Shown in pieces: positions 23,352 to 33,851 of a stretch of DNA of 64,000 nucleotides. Position 1 is the first letter of the stretch, and each line of letters opens with the position of its first letter. This stretch comes from Boswellia sacra (Eukaryota > Streptophyta > Magnoliopsida > Sapindales > Burseraceae). The position numbers and the translations under genes are program-made. The DNA lies in the NCBI GenBank assembly GCA_013180625.2, contig SNVD02009695.1, positions 331,353-395,352 of the forward strand, written 5' to 3'. Under the pieces are notes generated by a model. That model did no database searches. It was not told where the DNA came from and saw only the letters and a program-made list of their open reading frames with translations.

Positions 23352-23597
23352 AAGGAATGCATGTATGTGTTGCTATCGTTAGGTTGGACAATGAAGTGGC
23401 TGATGTTGTTAACTAATGACTTGAGTAAGTACAATTTCCCTTGAAGATTGATTAGGTAATGATAAAAGTTATTTAGAAGTAGTTCATGTATAACGGTAAC
23501 TCATTTCAATATAATGCAATTTTATTAGTCTTACGAGGTAATTATCTATAATATCAAGAAAAAATGACGAAAATAATATCCAAAAAAGGACTATTGC

Positions 23598-24120
23598 ATT
23601 GCACGATTACGATGTGTTAGTGCAAGTGCCCATAATACAAAAATATGAGTTTTGGAATTCTGCACCCCCAAGTCGTGCAACTTGCATAACCATGTCATGC
23701 AGTAATTGTCAACAACATAAAAGGTCTCACTATTTTTTGCACGACTACGTCGTGTTAGTTCACGACCCATTCGTGCAAATAATTTCTTCTGGAATTTTGC
23801 ACAACCGTGTCTTGCAGTAATTGTCAACAACATGAAATTCTCACAATTGTTTTGCACGATTATGTTGTGTTAGTGCACGAACCATTTGTGTAGAAAAATC
23901 ACTTCTGAAATTTCGCATGACCATGTCGTGTAGTAGTTGTCAACAACATGAAATTCTCACTATTATTTTGCATGACTACATCGTGTTAGTGCATGACCCA
24001 TTCGTGCAAAAAAATCACTCTGGAATTTTGCACAACCATGTCGTGCAATAATTGTCAACAACATGAATTTCTCACTATTGTTTTGCACGATTACGTCATG
24101 TTAGGTCACGAATCATTTGT
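23598..24120. repeat. About 115-bp tandem array, five units, in the MULE
   Basis: The word TTTTGCACGACTACGTCGTGTTAG and its variants recur with first GC at 23,739, 23,854, 23,970 and 24,085 (spacings 115, 116, 115), with an earlier looser unit at 23,601. Each unit also has CGTGCAA, TTGCACAACCATGTCGTGCAG-like and AATTGTCAACAACATGAAATTCTCAC words, so every unit contains several GCACGAC/GTCGTGC inverted pairs. These words echo the 30-bp array on the other side of the transposase. Confidence 0.88.
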
Positions 24121-25925
24121 TCACAAATGTACGAATGTTTAATTCAATTTCCTTATAAATGTTGTCATTTTTGTAATGGCAAACTACCTAGACATCTTAG
24201 TTATTCGCGATCTCAATTGCCTTAATCTTGGTTAATTATTAGTTGCTTGTTCATGAATACTTTTGCGAGAGGAAAAAAACCCGTATATATTTAAATTGGA
24301 TAATACTATTCAAGCATTTAAAAATTGATAATCATGACATTTTTGTACACAATTCTGCTTAATCTATATTCAAATGCAATGTTGTCGCCTACTGTGATTT
24401 CAATATCTTACTAATATTTGGTCATCATGACAAGATGCAAAATTCTATATGAAATTAGACTAAAGTATTGCTACAAGGCATATCATTTAGAAGCTTGACC
24501 TGTTTCTCAAGCGTAACTCTATATTTGAAGCTTGATGGAGCTGAAATTTGGTTCGAACCTATATTCTCAAGTATATGTTCCAATCCTTGAACAACATCTG
24601 AGAAGGAATCCGCATAATTTGCATCAAACAATTCTTTAATAATGTTTACACAAACCTTCTATGTGCAAATTGGGAGATTTTGCAAAGGCCTTAGCAAAAG
24701 AATAATGTTTATGCTATACAAATGCTACTCCTTTAAATCTCAAGAGTCAACAATTAAATATTGCAACTCTCGTCGCAATGTAGAAATTTTGTTGGCCTCT
24801 ACAGCCATGATTAATCCTGTTAAACGATGATTTTCAACTGCAAAATTGATAAAAACATAAATTAGACAGTTATGTTACAATAGTTATTTGTTTGGAAGTA
24901 AAGACAATTAAAATCCAATCCATTCTCTTGAAATAACAATATAGGATCACAAGAATGGTAAGAGTCTGTCAATTTGTATGGACATGTACAATTCATAGAG
25001 ACTATCTATTATATAAAAAGAAAAATAGATGTTTTAAAATAAAGAAATTAAACACTTGGGATACAGAGGATGCTTGATAATGTAATGCTCAACTTTTCAC
25101 AGCTTAACAATAATGAGTAATGAAATGTAGTCTAATAGCATAGAACAAAGCAATACAAGTTTATATCCAAGGACTTTACTTACAAATGTAAAGACCTACA
25201 TGAAGAAGTCTCGAGTATAATATTATAGGTTATAAGTAATATAAATCAAGTGGTTGGTACCTCAGCAAGGTTATGAGTATAATGGTTAGAGTGAATGCCA
25301 AAAAAATGTTGATTTGCTTAACAGTAAACGTCTTGCATGGACAACCAGAAGTAGATATCATGACAAACTTTTCAACTGTAGCTTTGATTTACCATTAGGA
25401 TTCACTTTAAAGTTACTCAAGAAAATGCATATCATATGTAAAATCAAAATAAGTAGATTGCAATACTACTTGCCTCACGAGTTTCAACCTGCTGAGTCCG
25501 CATTGGAAAACTGAAGTATCAGCAGCTGAGCCGCATGTATTTGAAACAACACTGATAAAAAGGAATGAACAAAATAGACATGAGAGTCATTCACATAATG
25601 GTGTAAAAGTTTCAACAGATGATACTGATAATCCATCTTAAATAAATGTAGACTAATTTTACTTGAATAATTTTACAATACAAAATATATGTGAGAGTCA
25701 TTCACATAATGTTGACTGATTTAGATTGTGGCATTAATTCGTGATATAGACCAGTTAAATTCCAAAGGACGCTGAAGACTTTTACTTACATAAAACTTTT
25801 TCTGTATTAATTTTGGGTGTAAGTGAGATCGTGAAGAATAGCCGCTTTTGGATATATATTCATCTAATTGCAGACTGTTAAAATCTGTAAAATATATGCA
25901 AATTGAAAAAGCATTACCACTATCT
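24121..25925. other. MULE interior without recognisable genes
   Basis: AT-rich DNA between the 115-bp array and the GC-rich array. Short frames exist (for example 25,314-25,514, plus) but none resembles a known protein. Captured host-gene fragments are possible in such elements, but I cannot identify any. Confidence 0.45.
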
Positions 25926-25926
25926 A

Positions 25927-26151
25927 AAGCAAGCAGGACGCTAGCACAGCAGCGGAGGTGAGATACAAAAACATCGCACCGAAAGCGAGCAAGACGCGAG
26001 CAAAGAGACAGAGCAAGGCCAGCTGCGAAGATGTCGCGCCGGGAGCAAGCATGACGCCAGCAGAGCGACAGAGACGAGATGCGAGGACGCCGCACCGGGA
26101 GCGAGCAGGACGCGAGCAGACCGCCGGAGGTGAGATGCAAAGCGAGTGAGA
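25927..26151. repeat. GC-rich 54-60-bp tandem repeat beside the MULE right end
   Basis: Four units begin at 25,927, 25,981, 26,041 and 26,097. Each has the pattern GGGAGCGAGCAGGACGCGAGCAGAG, then GAGATGCGAAGAC-like, then CGCACC. The block is strikingly GC- and CpG-rich compared with flanking DNA at roughly 30 percent GC. Three overlapping reading frames stay open only because the repeat lacks stops: 25,721-26,194 and 25,924-26,220 (minus) and 25,958-26,149 (plus). I do not call them genes. Confidence 0.85.
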
Positions 26152-26363
26152 TCGACAACGCTGGGGTGCTTTCCGTGTGTCGTGATGTTTGCACGGACAG
26201 GGTTGTGGTTTGATTATCATGTTGTTATTTTTTTAATTCTTATGGGCATTTCGGTATTTTCGTTCCATAAAAGGGATCAAAATCAGTTAAATTTGAAAAA
26301 TGGGACATTTTTAATTAATGGATGGTGAATGGGACCATTTGATGAAAATTACACGAATATTTG

Positions 26364-27067
26364 TTTACACAAAAAATAAATAAATGTACATCAAATAAAA
26401 AATTCAAAATTAATTGTATAAAGTCTAATAGTTCACATAAATTATTTTAAATGATATAGATAATTTTTATTTTTCACAACACCACCAATTCCAATCTAAA
26501 CTGACCTGACCTGTAATTTCCTGTAATTATAGAATTTGTTTTTAGACTCCAATAACCCAAATTAGAACTTTCATATGGAACCTTTACAGGGTGTAGAAGG
26601 AGGCCCATCCCTTTTGAGTCTTTCTTTTTAAAGCCTTGCCTGTTTCAAGGCATACAATTCTTCTTCTTTCTTTTAAATGTAAGAGCAGCTTCTTGTAGTG
26701 GGTTGCTCATAACTGACATTTACCTAGATGATTTGATGTTGGTCAGCTGAAGAAGGTTTATTTGATCCACCATGATCATTTTCCATACGATCAAGTTTAC
26801 ATGATTTGATAACTGATAAAATGTAAATTGATTTTATTAGCTCAGATTTCTCACAAAGCTTAAGGGTTATATTGATATATTTTAAATTAGATCACAAAAA
26901 AGAGGAGAAAAATTAAACAAAAAGACATGTTTTTGAGCCACGATATAAGATTGTCTTCAAATTTTTTTCTTTTAGAGTACCTATTCACAATTAAGATAAA
27001 ATTTCACAGAAAAATGAAAAATTAAATTTATCTATAAACTGCAACTTGCACTACTCAGACCAGGTAC
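26364..27067. other. AT-rich spacer
   Basis: I see no gene. 26,580-26,700 has a slightly less AT-rich stretch without an open frame. Confidence 0.4.
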
Positions 27068-28451
27068 TTAGGGCGCGTTTGGGAACCAGGCCATAAGTGA
27101 GATTAGACTATTATTTGGGACTAATTGTGCCAACCAGCTGTTTAGCTAATTTTTGGAGAATGGGATTGAATTAAGGTGAGTCCCCACCTCTTTTATCTTT
27201 TTGGCCAGTCATGGGACAAGGAGTCCCATATAAAAACATGGGACGAAGTTCCAAGATTGGAACAAGCATTTAAATTTTAAAAATAATAAAATAAATAATT
27301 TATAAAATATTTTAAAATAAATATTAGTGTAATAATGTCAAAATAATCCATAAAAATAAAAATTTAATATTATTCTGAAATTATTAATTATGTAAGAAAA
27401 TTAAAAATAAACGATAAATTATAAAAATAAAAACAATATAGATTTATTAATTAAAATAATATTATATTTTAAAATTAATATGATTTTAAAACATTATATT
27501 ATTAATCTTTTTAAAAATATATTTTATAATATTATTAAAATGATAAAATATATAAGCTTTATATTTTTAATTATATATTACAATATAATAATTTTAAATA
27601 AATAAGTTATTAGTAAAAAAATTAATATTTTTTAAAATACTATATATTTATTTAAATAGATTTTACAATATTATTAAAATAATCAAATATGCAACTTATA
27701 TATTTGTAATTGTATAGTACATTATAATATATTTAATAAATAATTTATTATTTATTTTAGAATTTTCTTAATTTTATGAAAATAAATTTTGATTAATTAA
27801 TTAATTGTGCTAATAATACAAACAAGAATTATATAATTAATAATAAATTATTCTTCAACATAAAATATATCATCATAGTAATTAATATGTTTAAAATGAA
27901 TTATAAATTTTAATTATATTTATATATTCAATTATTTTATCTCAAATTCATCTTGATTATTTAATTTAAAATTAAGTAAAAATAATATAACAAATAACCA
28001 ATAACATTACTATATTTAATAATTTATAAATAAATATAGTTTTTAATTATATTTAAATTTTTAATTAGTTCTATCTAATATTAATCTTGACTTTTTATAA
28101 TAATAAAAAAATAGTCCTTAATATTAAATTCAAATTTATAATTTATATAATAATTAATTCCTAACGTAATGCAAAATAATATTATGTTTATAAAAAAATT
28201 AATAGTATTTAAATATTGTTAATCTAAATATTAAATTAAATTAGATTCAAATTAAAATTTAAAAAAATAAATTAATTTATATTTAAAAATTGATTTCTTA
28301 AAAATTTGTTACATATTAATATAGTCCACTTCCGTACTGCACCAAACATAAGATAGCATTATCTATAGTCTAGTCCATTCTAATCCAGTCTCAATCCCAA
28401 TCCCAATCTTAGTCCAGTCCAATCCAATTCGGACTCCCACACGCGCGCTTA
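27068..28451. mobile_element. PIF/Harbinger-type non-autonomous element
   Basis: TTA at 27,068-27,070 and TTA at 28,449-28,451 flank an element of 1378 bp. The left end is GGGCGCGTTTGGGAACC. The right end reversed is GCGCGCGTGTGGGAGTCC, which matches it at 12 of the first 14 positions. GGGCGCGTTTGG-like termini and a TTA/TAA duplication are typical of Tourist/PIF-Harbinger elements. The interior is almost pure A/T runs with no coding capacity, unusually long for a MITE. Confidence 0.82.
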
Positions 28452-28619
28452 GGCTTCATTTTATCTTTTTATTAAGATATTATAATTAAGCAACTCAAAC
28501 AGTGACCTCTAAAAGCTTATCAGAGAACATATATATTATACGTAAATCTAATTAAATTACATAACTAAAGTTGTATGATTAATTCAACAACAACATACTA
28601 GAGTAGAAAATAAACAATT

Positions 28620-28670
28620 CTAGTTAACTTCATTGTGATCATCGTCTTCAGTCATTGAGTCATCTTCATT
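28620..28670 (-). pseudogene. Possible last exon of the hAT transposase
   Basis: On the minus strand an acceptor (TTCAATACAG) precedes an open stretch reading NEDDSMTEDDDHNEVN and a TAG at 28,620-28,622. Acidic tails of this kind often end hAT transposases. The phase does not fit the donor at 30,744 without another indel, so the link is tentative. Confidence 0.3.
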
Positions 28671-28689
28671 CTGTATTGAATTGAGATAA

Positions 28690-30700
28690 TGAGAGTATGT
28701 AATTAAAAATATACATAACATAAAAACAAATTTTGTGGGCAAGTAATGTATAAGCAAAGGAAAAGTTATAGGCTTTTGACATTTGTAAACTATTTAGAAG
28801 AAAAATAAATTTTACATAAGAGTAGAAAATTCCTATTCATAACCAAACATTATTTTGTCAATGGTTCACATTAGACCCTTCCTAGATTCCATGTCTTACT
28901 ACAATGCAAAGATATAAAATGAATGTAAAAAAGTAGGAAACTTGGATATATAGCATTAAATTTAAGTGCATATGGCAATATGAAGTAGTCACATCCTATC
29001 CCCTTATATGAGAGATTCTCAAACAGCTACTCTCAAACTGTTTTAAATCTACTACTAAACTTAACACAGGGACATAGACTATTTGATCTTCATACTATAT
29101 GTGCTTGTATTCATTATCAAGGAAAATTTGTACTCTGTCAAGATCCTCCATAGTTGATTTTCCCAATTACATCCAAGATTTGACAATCAGCATTCTCTCT
29201 TCAATCTTATATAGACAAAATGAAAATTTCTGATTAAGGCCCAAGCCCCAAAAAAAATTATCTTTGAGTACATGAAAATCAAACTGTTAACTAAATATTA
29301 ACCATATTGCAGGCTTTTATGTGGTTTGTCAACGGATTGCATAACCTAAACACTTTGAACAAATTATTTGACATATATGTAAAATTCAATTATTAACTAG
29401 CATTTAATAACTCATCAAACAGAGATGGTTATATGGTAATTTAATCTAAAGATATAATCAAGTTAAAGATCATTTAATGTTAAGATAGAATCAAATTTAT
29501 AAAACTTGAGGAGATTTACAAGCAATACCACGCTAAACTCCCCAAAAGAAAAAAATAAATAAATAAACTTCTTTAATAAACTTCTTTTCTATCTTAAAAT
29601 ATACACATTCACCTCACTGTTCCAAAATATTCTTCTTGATGACCTGTTATAAATTCAATATTCAATATAGTCTTATTGTGCATAAACTGCTGAAATATCA
29701 AAGAAAGAATATTACATCTTGGCATTGTAACTTAAGGTTAAACATCACCGTTTGGTTATGTGTTGATAGAGCATCTAATCAATTTAATAGATTTTAAAAA
29801 TTATTAATATCTTCCCCTATCGAGATATTCTGGTTAAGTTCAAAGGAGATAATTCTAAGGAAGATTTTGATACCTTTAAAAACAACTTAAACGCCTCCAA
29901 CTTTCAATATATTAAAACCTAGATTGTAACTGATAATCCTAGAAAACAAAAGCATTTTGCAAGAAATGAAAAAGGGACAACATAACGCTTCCTTTATTCT
30001 AGCTTATATGGTTCTTGGGACATTGGATTGAAGCCAAAACAATGTAAAAGCAGAACGTGTTCTCTCTTCCCGTAGGATTTCCTTTTTCAAAATGGCAGAC
30101 TGTGTTTGTACAGTCTCCATAATCATTTTTTGTTTAGATCCTATACCAAAATGTTATCTTATCCTTAGGATCTTTTATTATTTTTTATAAATATATCCTT
30201 TATTATTTTTATCATTTTGTGCTTGTATGTATAATTTAGTATTGTATTAGTCTCAGCATAGAATGCAAAGGGATGAACCAAGTCAAAACTACTCCAAACA
30301 ATACACACGACCACTAGACAACTCTAATTTTATGTACATAGAGCATTGTTAAGGAATAAGTGAACTTAATTTTAAATTTAAGAAATTAGAATGTCTTAGT
30401 TTTGCATGACTATTTTAGTTCATCTATAATCTTTACAAGCACAAGAAAAAGGATAAACAATAAAGACAATATTAATGCTGACATTATATCAGTGTCAGAT
30501 TGCCAAGACAGAGCAGAATGAGTAGCAGGTTAAAAGAAAACTAACATGACTGAATACAAACTGAAACTAAATTCAAAAGTTGAAGTTTAAAAAACTGAGA
30601 TAAAATTCATAGTCAGTTTAAAATTGTAGTTTAAATTACTGTATCTTTAGACTCCAATTTTAGAAATCGAACAAGAAAACAGTTCTAACACGAATAATCT
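28690..30700. other. AT-rich DNA, probably intron or flank of the hAT pseudogene
   Basis: No supported gene on either strand. If the acidic tail exon is real, this is a 2-kb intron of the antisense transposase. Confidence 0.4.
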
Positions 30701-30702
30701 TA

Positions 30703-30907
30703 TCATTTAAGTAGACTAGTTAAATGCAAATAATTAAACTCACCTGAGAGATCATGAAAAAAAAAATTTACTAGTTTCCACCATTTTGGACTCATTGAAC
30801 TCCGCAATGCATTAAGGTTATGCCCTTCAGTATTGAAAACAGACTTGGAAGTCGAAGCGGAGGCTGGAGTAGCAAATACATCTCTTGCAATAAGTGACAA
30901 AGTTTTG
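30703..30907 (-). pseudogene. hAT transposase, C-terminal dimerisation segment
   Basis: The minus strand reads TLSLIARDVFATPASASTSK, then SVFNTEGHNLNALRSSMSPK. This is the conserved hAT C-terminal dimerisation motif (LS.lA.DvLaiP.STv.SE.aFStgGr). A one-base deletion disrupts the following M-V-E-T. A good donor, CAG|GTGAGT, follows at 30,744. The upstream half of the same domain lies 4.1 kb away at about 35,014, beyond the nested LTR insertion. Confidence 0.88.
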
Positions 30908-31359
30908 TGATATAGGACATATTAGGAATAAATTATAGATTTTAATTATATTTTAGGGATTTTAATTAATGAGGGATTTTGACTATTATTAGAGATTTTC
31001 ACTTCATAAATTAGGAATAATCCTAATTTGAGTTATTTTCCTAATTAATAGTTTACTATTTTATTTAGGATTTAATTTTGGTATTTTCTAGTTAAACTAG
31101 GATTATGATTCTATTTTCTAATGGGATTTTATTTCCTAGTAGAACTATACTTTAAGGTCCTATAAATAGGAACCTTTAGTTATATTATTTTTCAGATTTG
31201 GTTGTTATTGGTTTTTGATCTTTTAGTAAAAAAATTGTCTTCTCCCTTAATTTCACTCTATTTCTCCCAAAATTTCTTCTATTGTTTCTCCCATTTCCTC
31301 TGTCTGTATCTCCCTCCCTTTCTTTTAATTTGAGGAACCCGGTTCCTCATCAATTGGTA

Positions 31360-31804
31360 TGATGTAGGACATATTAGGAATAAATTAGGGATTTCAATTA
31401 TATTTTAGGGATTTTAATTAATTAGGGATTTTGACTATTATTAGGGATTTTGACTTTCTAAATTGGGAGTAATCCTAATTTGAGTTATTTTCCTAATTAA
31501 TATTTTACTATTTTATTTAGGATTTAATTTTGATATTTTCTAGTTAAACTAGGATTATGATTCTATTTCCTAATGGGATTTTATTTCCTAGTAGAACTAT
31601 ACTTTAAGGTCCTATAAATAGGAGCCTTTAGTTATGTTATTTTTTAGATTTGGTTGTTATTGGTTTTTGATCTTTTAGTAAAAAGATTGTCTTCTCCCTT
31701 AATTTCACTCTATTTCTCCCTAAATTTCTTCTATTGTTTCTCCCCTTTCCTCTGTCTGTATCTCCCTCCCTTTCTTTTAATTTGAGAAACCCCGTTCCTC
31801 ATCA
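31360..31804 (+). repeat. LTR2 (functional 5' LTR) of element A
   Basis: A 445-bp LTR with TGATG...CATCA ends. It carries a TATAAATAGGAGCC box near 31,612, about where a Pol II start would be expected. The same box is in LTR1 (31,162), in reverse in both LTRs of B, and as TATAAATAAGAGCC in LTR3. Confidence 0.9.
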
Positions 31805-31822
31805 ATTGGTATCAAAGCATGG
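31805..31822 (+). promoter_or_regulatory. Primer-binding site of element A
   Basis: ATTGGTATCAAAGCATGG follows LTR2 directly. TTGGTATCA with AAGC matches the initiator-Met tRNA type. In element B the corresponding reverse sequence, 33,985-33,997, is GCTCTGATACCAA. Confidence 0.85.
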
Positions 31823-31988
31823 TTTTGATCCCCTCTTATACTATTTATCCTTTAATTTTTTGTTCAACTTATAAACCCTAAACCTCTCACCATCATTAAC
31901 TTTACCTCAATTTCATCTTCCATCACCCCAACAATTAAAAATACTGTTCAGGGAGTTACTGTTCACCGCGACCACCATCATACTCTTC

Positions 31989-32599
31989 TTGTCGATATCT
32001 ACAATGTGTCCTTCATTACAAACTTCAATATTCTCAATGATACAAGCCTCAGAAAATAGGACAAACATTAGGATAGATGCTTTGGAAAATAAAGTGGAAA
32101 ATAGAATGACAGAAATATTAGTAGCTTTAAAAGCCTTACAAGCTTCCGTTCTCACAAAACAAGACTCTAATTTGGAGTCATGTACCAAACATAGGACTCA
32201 AGGGATCTTGGGTGCAACTCCTAAGAACCATGAGGATGAATGTGATAATCGTAGTGGAGATGATGAAACAAGCGAGATTAATCTTGAGGATAGGCGTGAA
32301 TCTAGAGGTGATATTGAGATCGAGGACATGATGAATTCTAATGATAATGTGGAGTTACATGTGAAGAATCTCATGAAATCATTCAAGAAATTGATTTCAT
32401 AAGTTGTGATTCATATTTGAGTTCTTCTAGTCCTATTATTGGGTCAACGATAAAGTCTTCTATTAGGTCAACGGTAAAGTCTTCCATGATGATTATTGTT
32501 TCTCTACCAATATCGAAGGCCGCTAAAGCATCAATAACTTTTTTATCATGTGTGCTTCTAATATTGGATCGTCATGAAACGAAGATGTGGATTGATGAC
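31989..32599 (+). pseudogene. Broken copy of the A/B-family ORF
   Basis: The frame from 31,989 reads MSISTMCPSLQTSIFSMIQA, then a heptad-rich stretch (IDALENKVENRMTEILVALK), then an acidic tail, and closes at 32,402. Element B's homologous protein continues past this point, so a frameshift near 32,370 truncates A's version. The remaining homology runs to 32,599, is cut by the B insertion, and resumes at 34,436. It has no zinc knuckle, protease or polymerase motif. Confidence 0.7.
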
Positions 32600-33063
32600 T
32601 GATGAGGAACGGGGTCCTCAAATTAAAAGAAAGGGAGGGAGATATAGATAGAGGAAAGGGGAGAAACAATAGAAGAAATTTATGGAGAAATAGAGTGAAA
32701 TTGAGGGAGAAGACAATCTTTTTACTAAGAGATCAAAAAACAATAACAACCAAATCTGAAAAATAACATAACTAAAGACTCTTATTTATAGGACCTTAAA
32801 GTATAGTTCTACTAGGAAATAAAATCTCATTAGGAAATAGAATCATAATCCTAGTTTAACTAGAAAATACCAAAATTAAATTCTAAACAAAATAGTAAAC
32901 TATTAATTAGGAAAATAACTTAAATTAGGATTACTCCCAATTTAGAAAGTTAAAATCCCTAATTTATTAAAATCCCTAAAATCAAAATTAAAATCCTAAT
33001 TTATTCTTAATTTGTCCTACATTAATTCTCCTCCGCTTGAAAGAACTCGACTCCTGGCGAGTG

Positions 33064-33837
33064 TCAAGGAGGAAGTTGCAAATACACCAGGAAACGCCAC
33101 GTCTTATCTTGCACAATCATTAGAAAGTTGTCAATCCAAATCTTCACTTCATGACGATCCAATATTGGTATCACACATAATAGAAAAATTATTGATGCTT
33201 GAGTGGCCTTCAATATTGGTAGAGAAACAATAATCCCCATGGAAGACTTGACCGTTGACCCAATGATAGAAGTAGAAGAACCCAAATATGAATCACAACC
33301 TATGAAATCAATTTCTTGAATGATTTCATGATATTCTTCACATGTGGGTTCCACAACATCATTAGAATTCATCTTGCCCTCGCTTTCAATATCACCTCTA
33401 GATTCATGCCCATCTACAAGATCAATCTCGCTTGCTTTATCATCTCTACTAGAATCATCAGACTCATCCTCATGGTTCTTAGGAGTTGCACCTAAGATCT
33501 CTTGATTCCTATGTTTGGTGGATGACTCCAAATTAGGACCTTGTATTTTAAGAAAGGAAGCTTGTAAGGCTTTTACAGTTATTAATATTTCTGTAATTTT
33601 ATCTTCCATGGCGTCCATTCTACTCTCCAAAACATCAATCCTGCTGTTTATCCTATTTTCTAAGGCTTGTATCATTGAGAGTATTGAAGTTTGTACTGAA
33701 AGATACATTGTAGATATCAACAAGAATAGTATGATGGTGGTCGCGGTGAACAGTAAATTCGGTGAACAGTACCTGTGATGAACAGTAACACTGGTGAACA
33801 GTATGCTGATGAACCGTAACTGTAGTGAACAGTACAT
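33064..33837 (-). CDS. Element B coiled-coil ORF, 257 codons
   Basis: An uninterrupted frame fills most of B's interior. An N-terminal hydrophobic stretch (TIILFLLISTMYLSV) leads into a coiled-coil-like segment (LENRINSRIDVLESRM, EDKITEILITVKALQAS). Next comes a polar Asp/Ser/Glu-rich linker, then a hydrophobic C-terminus (SLPILKATQASIIFLLCVIP) ending YLQLPP. It matches no canonical gag, and no CCHC, protease, RT or integrase motif is visible. The true start is uncertain; an ATG near the downstream TMYLSVQ is as likely as the first. Its openness, when the copy in A is broken, suggests recent activity or chance. Possibly a reduced gag N-terminus. Confidence 0.6.
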   Translation of the reverse strand: MYCSLQLRFISILFTSVTVHHRYCSPNLLFTATTIILFLLISTMYLSVQTSILSMIQALENRINSRIDVLESRMDAMEDKITEILITVKALQASFLKIQGPNLESSTKHRNQEILGATPKNHEDESDDSSRDDKASEIDLVDGHESRGDIESEGKMNSNDVVEPTCEEYHEIIQEIDFIGCDSYLGSSTSIIGSTVKSSMGIIVSLPILKATQASIIFLLCVIPILDRHEVKIWIDNFLMIVQDKTWRFLVYLQLPP

Positions 33838-33851
33838 CGATGAACAGTAAC
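33745..33851. repeat. TGAACAGTA minisatellite in element B
   Basis: About seven GTGAACAGTA or ATGAACAGTA words occur at 14-18-bp spacing, lying over the upstream part of B's ORF and its leader. Element A at the corresponding place has only two such words (CTGTTCAGG, CTGTTCACC), so the array expanded after the copies diverged. Confidence 0.8.

Larger units (their letters stand above)
21413..26363 (+). mobile_element. Mutator-like element (MULE) with 9-bp duplication
   Basis: GAATATTTG occurs at 21,413-21,421 and 26,355-26,363, immediately outside an element of 4933 bp (21,422-26,354). The ends are divergent inverted repeats of about 100 bp. The left end begins GGGTTACTTTTTTATTTGACC and the right end, reversed, begins GTGTAATTTTCATCAAATGG. 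Both then align through TAATTAAA..ATGT.CCC, ATTTTGA.C.CTTTT and AATACCCTTA / AATGCCCATA. A 9-bp duplication, long inverted repeats and an internal MuDR-type transposase fragment fit MULEs. The transposase is truncated, so the copy is inactive. Confidence 0.85.

Noticed and set aside
21904..24120. Regularly spaced repeats considered as a CRISPR-like array
   Set aside because: Units are contiguous tandem copies with no unique spacers, in a plant MULE.
25721..26220. Overlapping frames of 157 and 98 codons (minus) plus 63 (plus)
   Set aside because: They stay open because the GC-rich tandem repeat lacks stop codons in several frames at once. Composition is repeat-driven.
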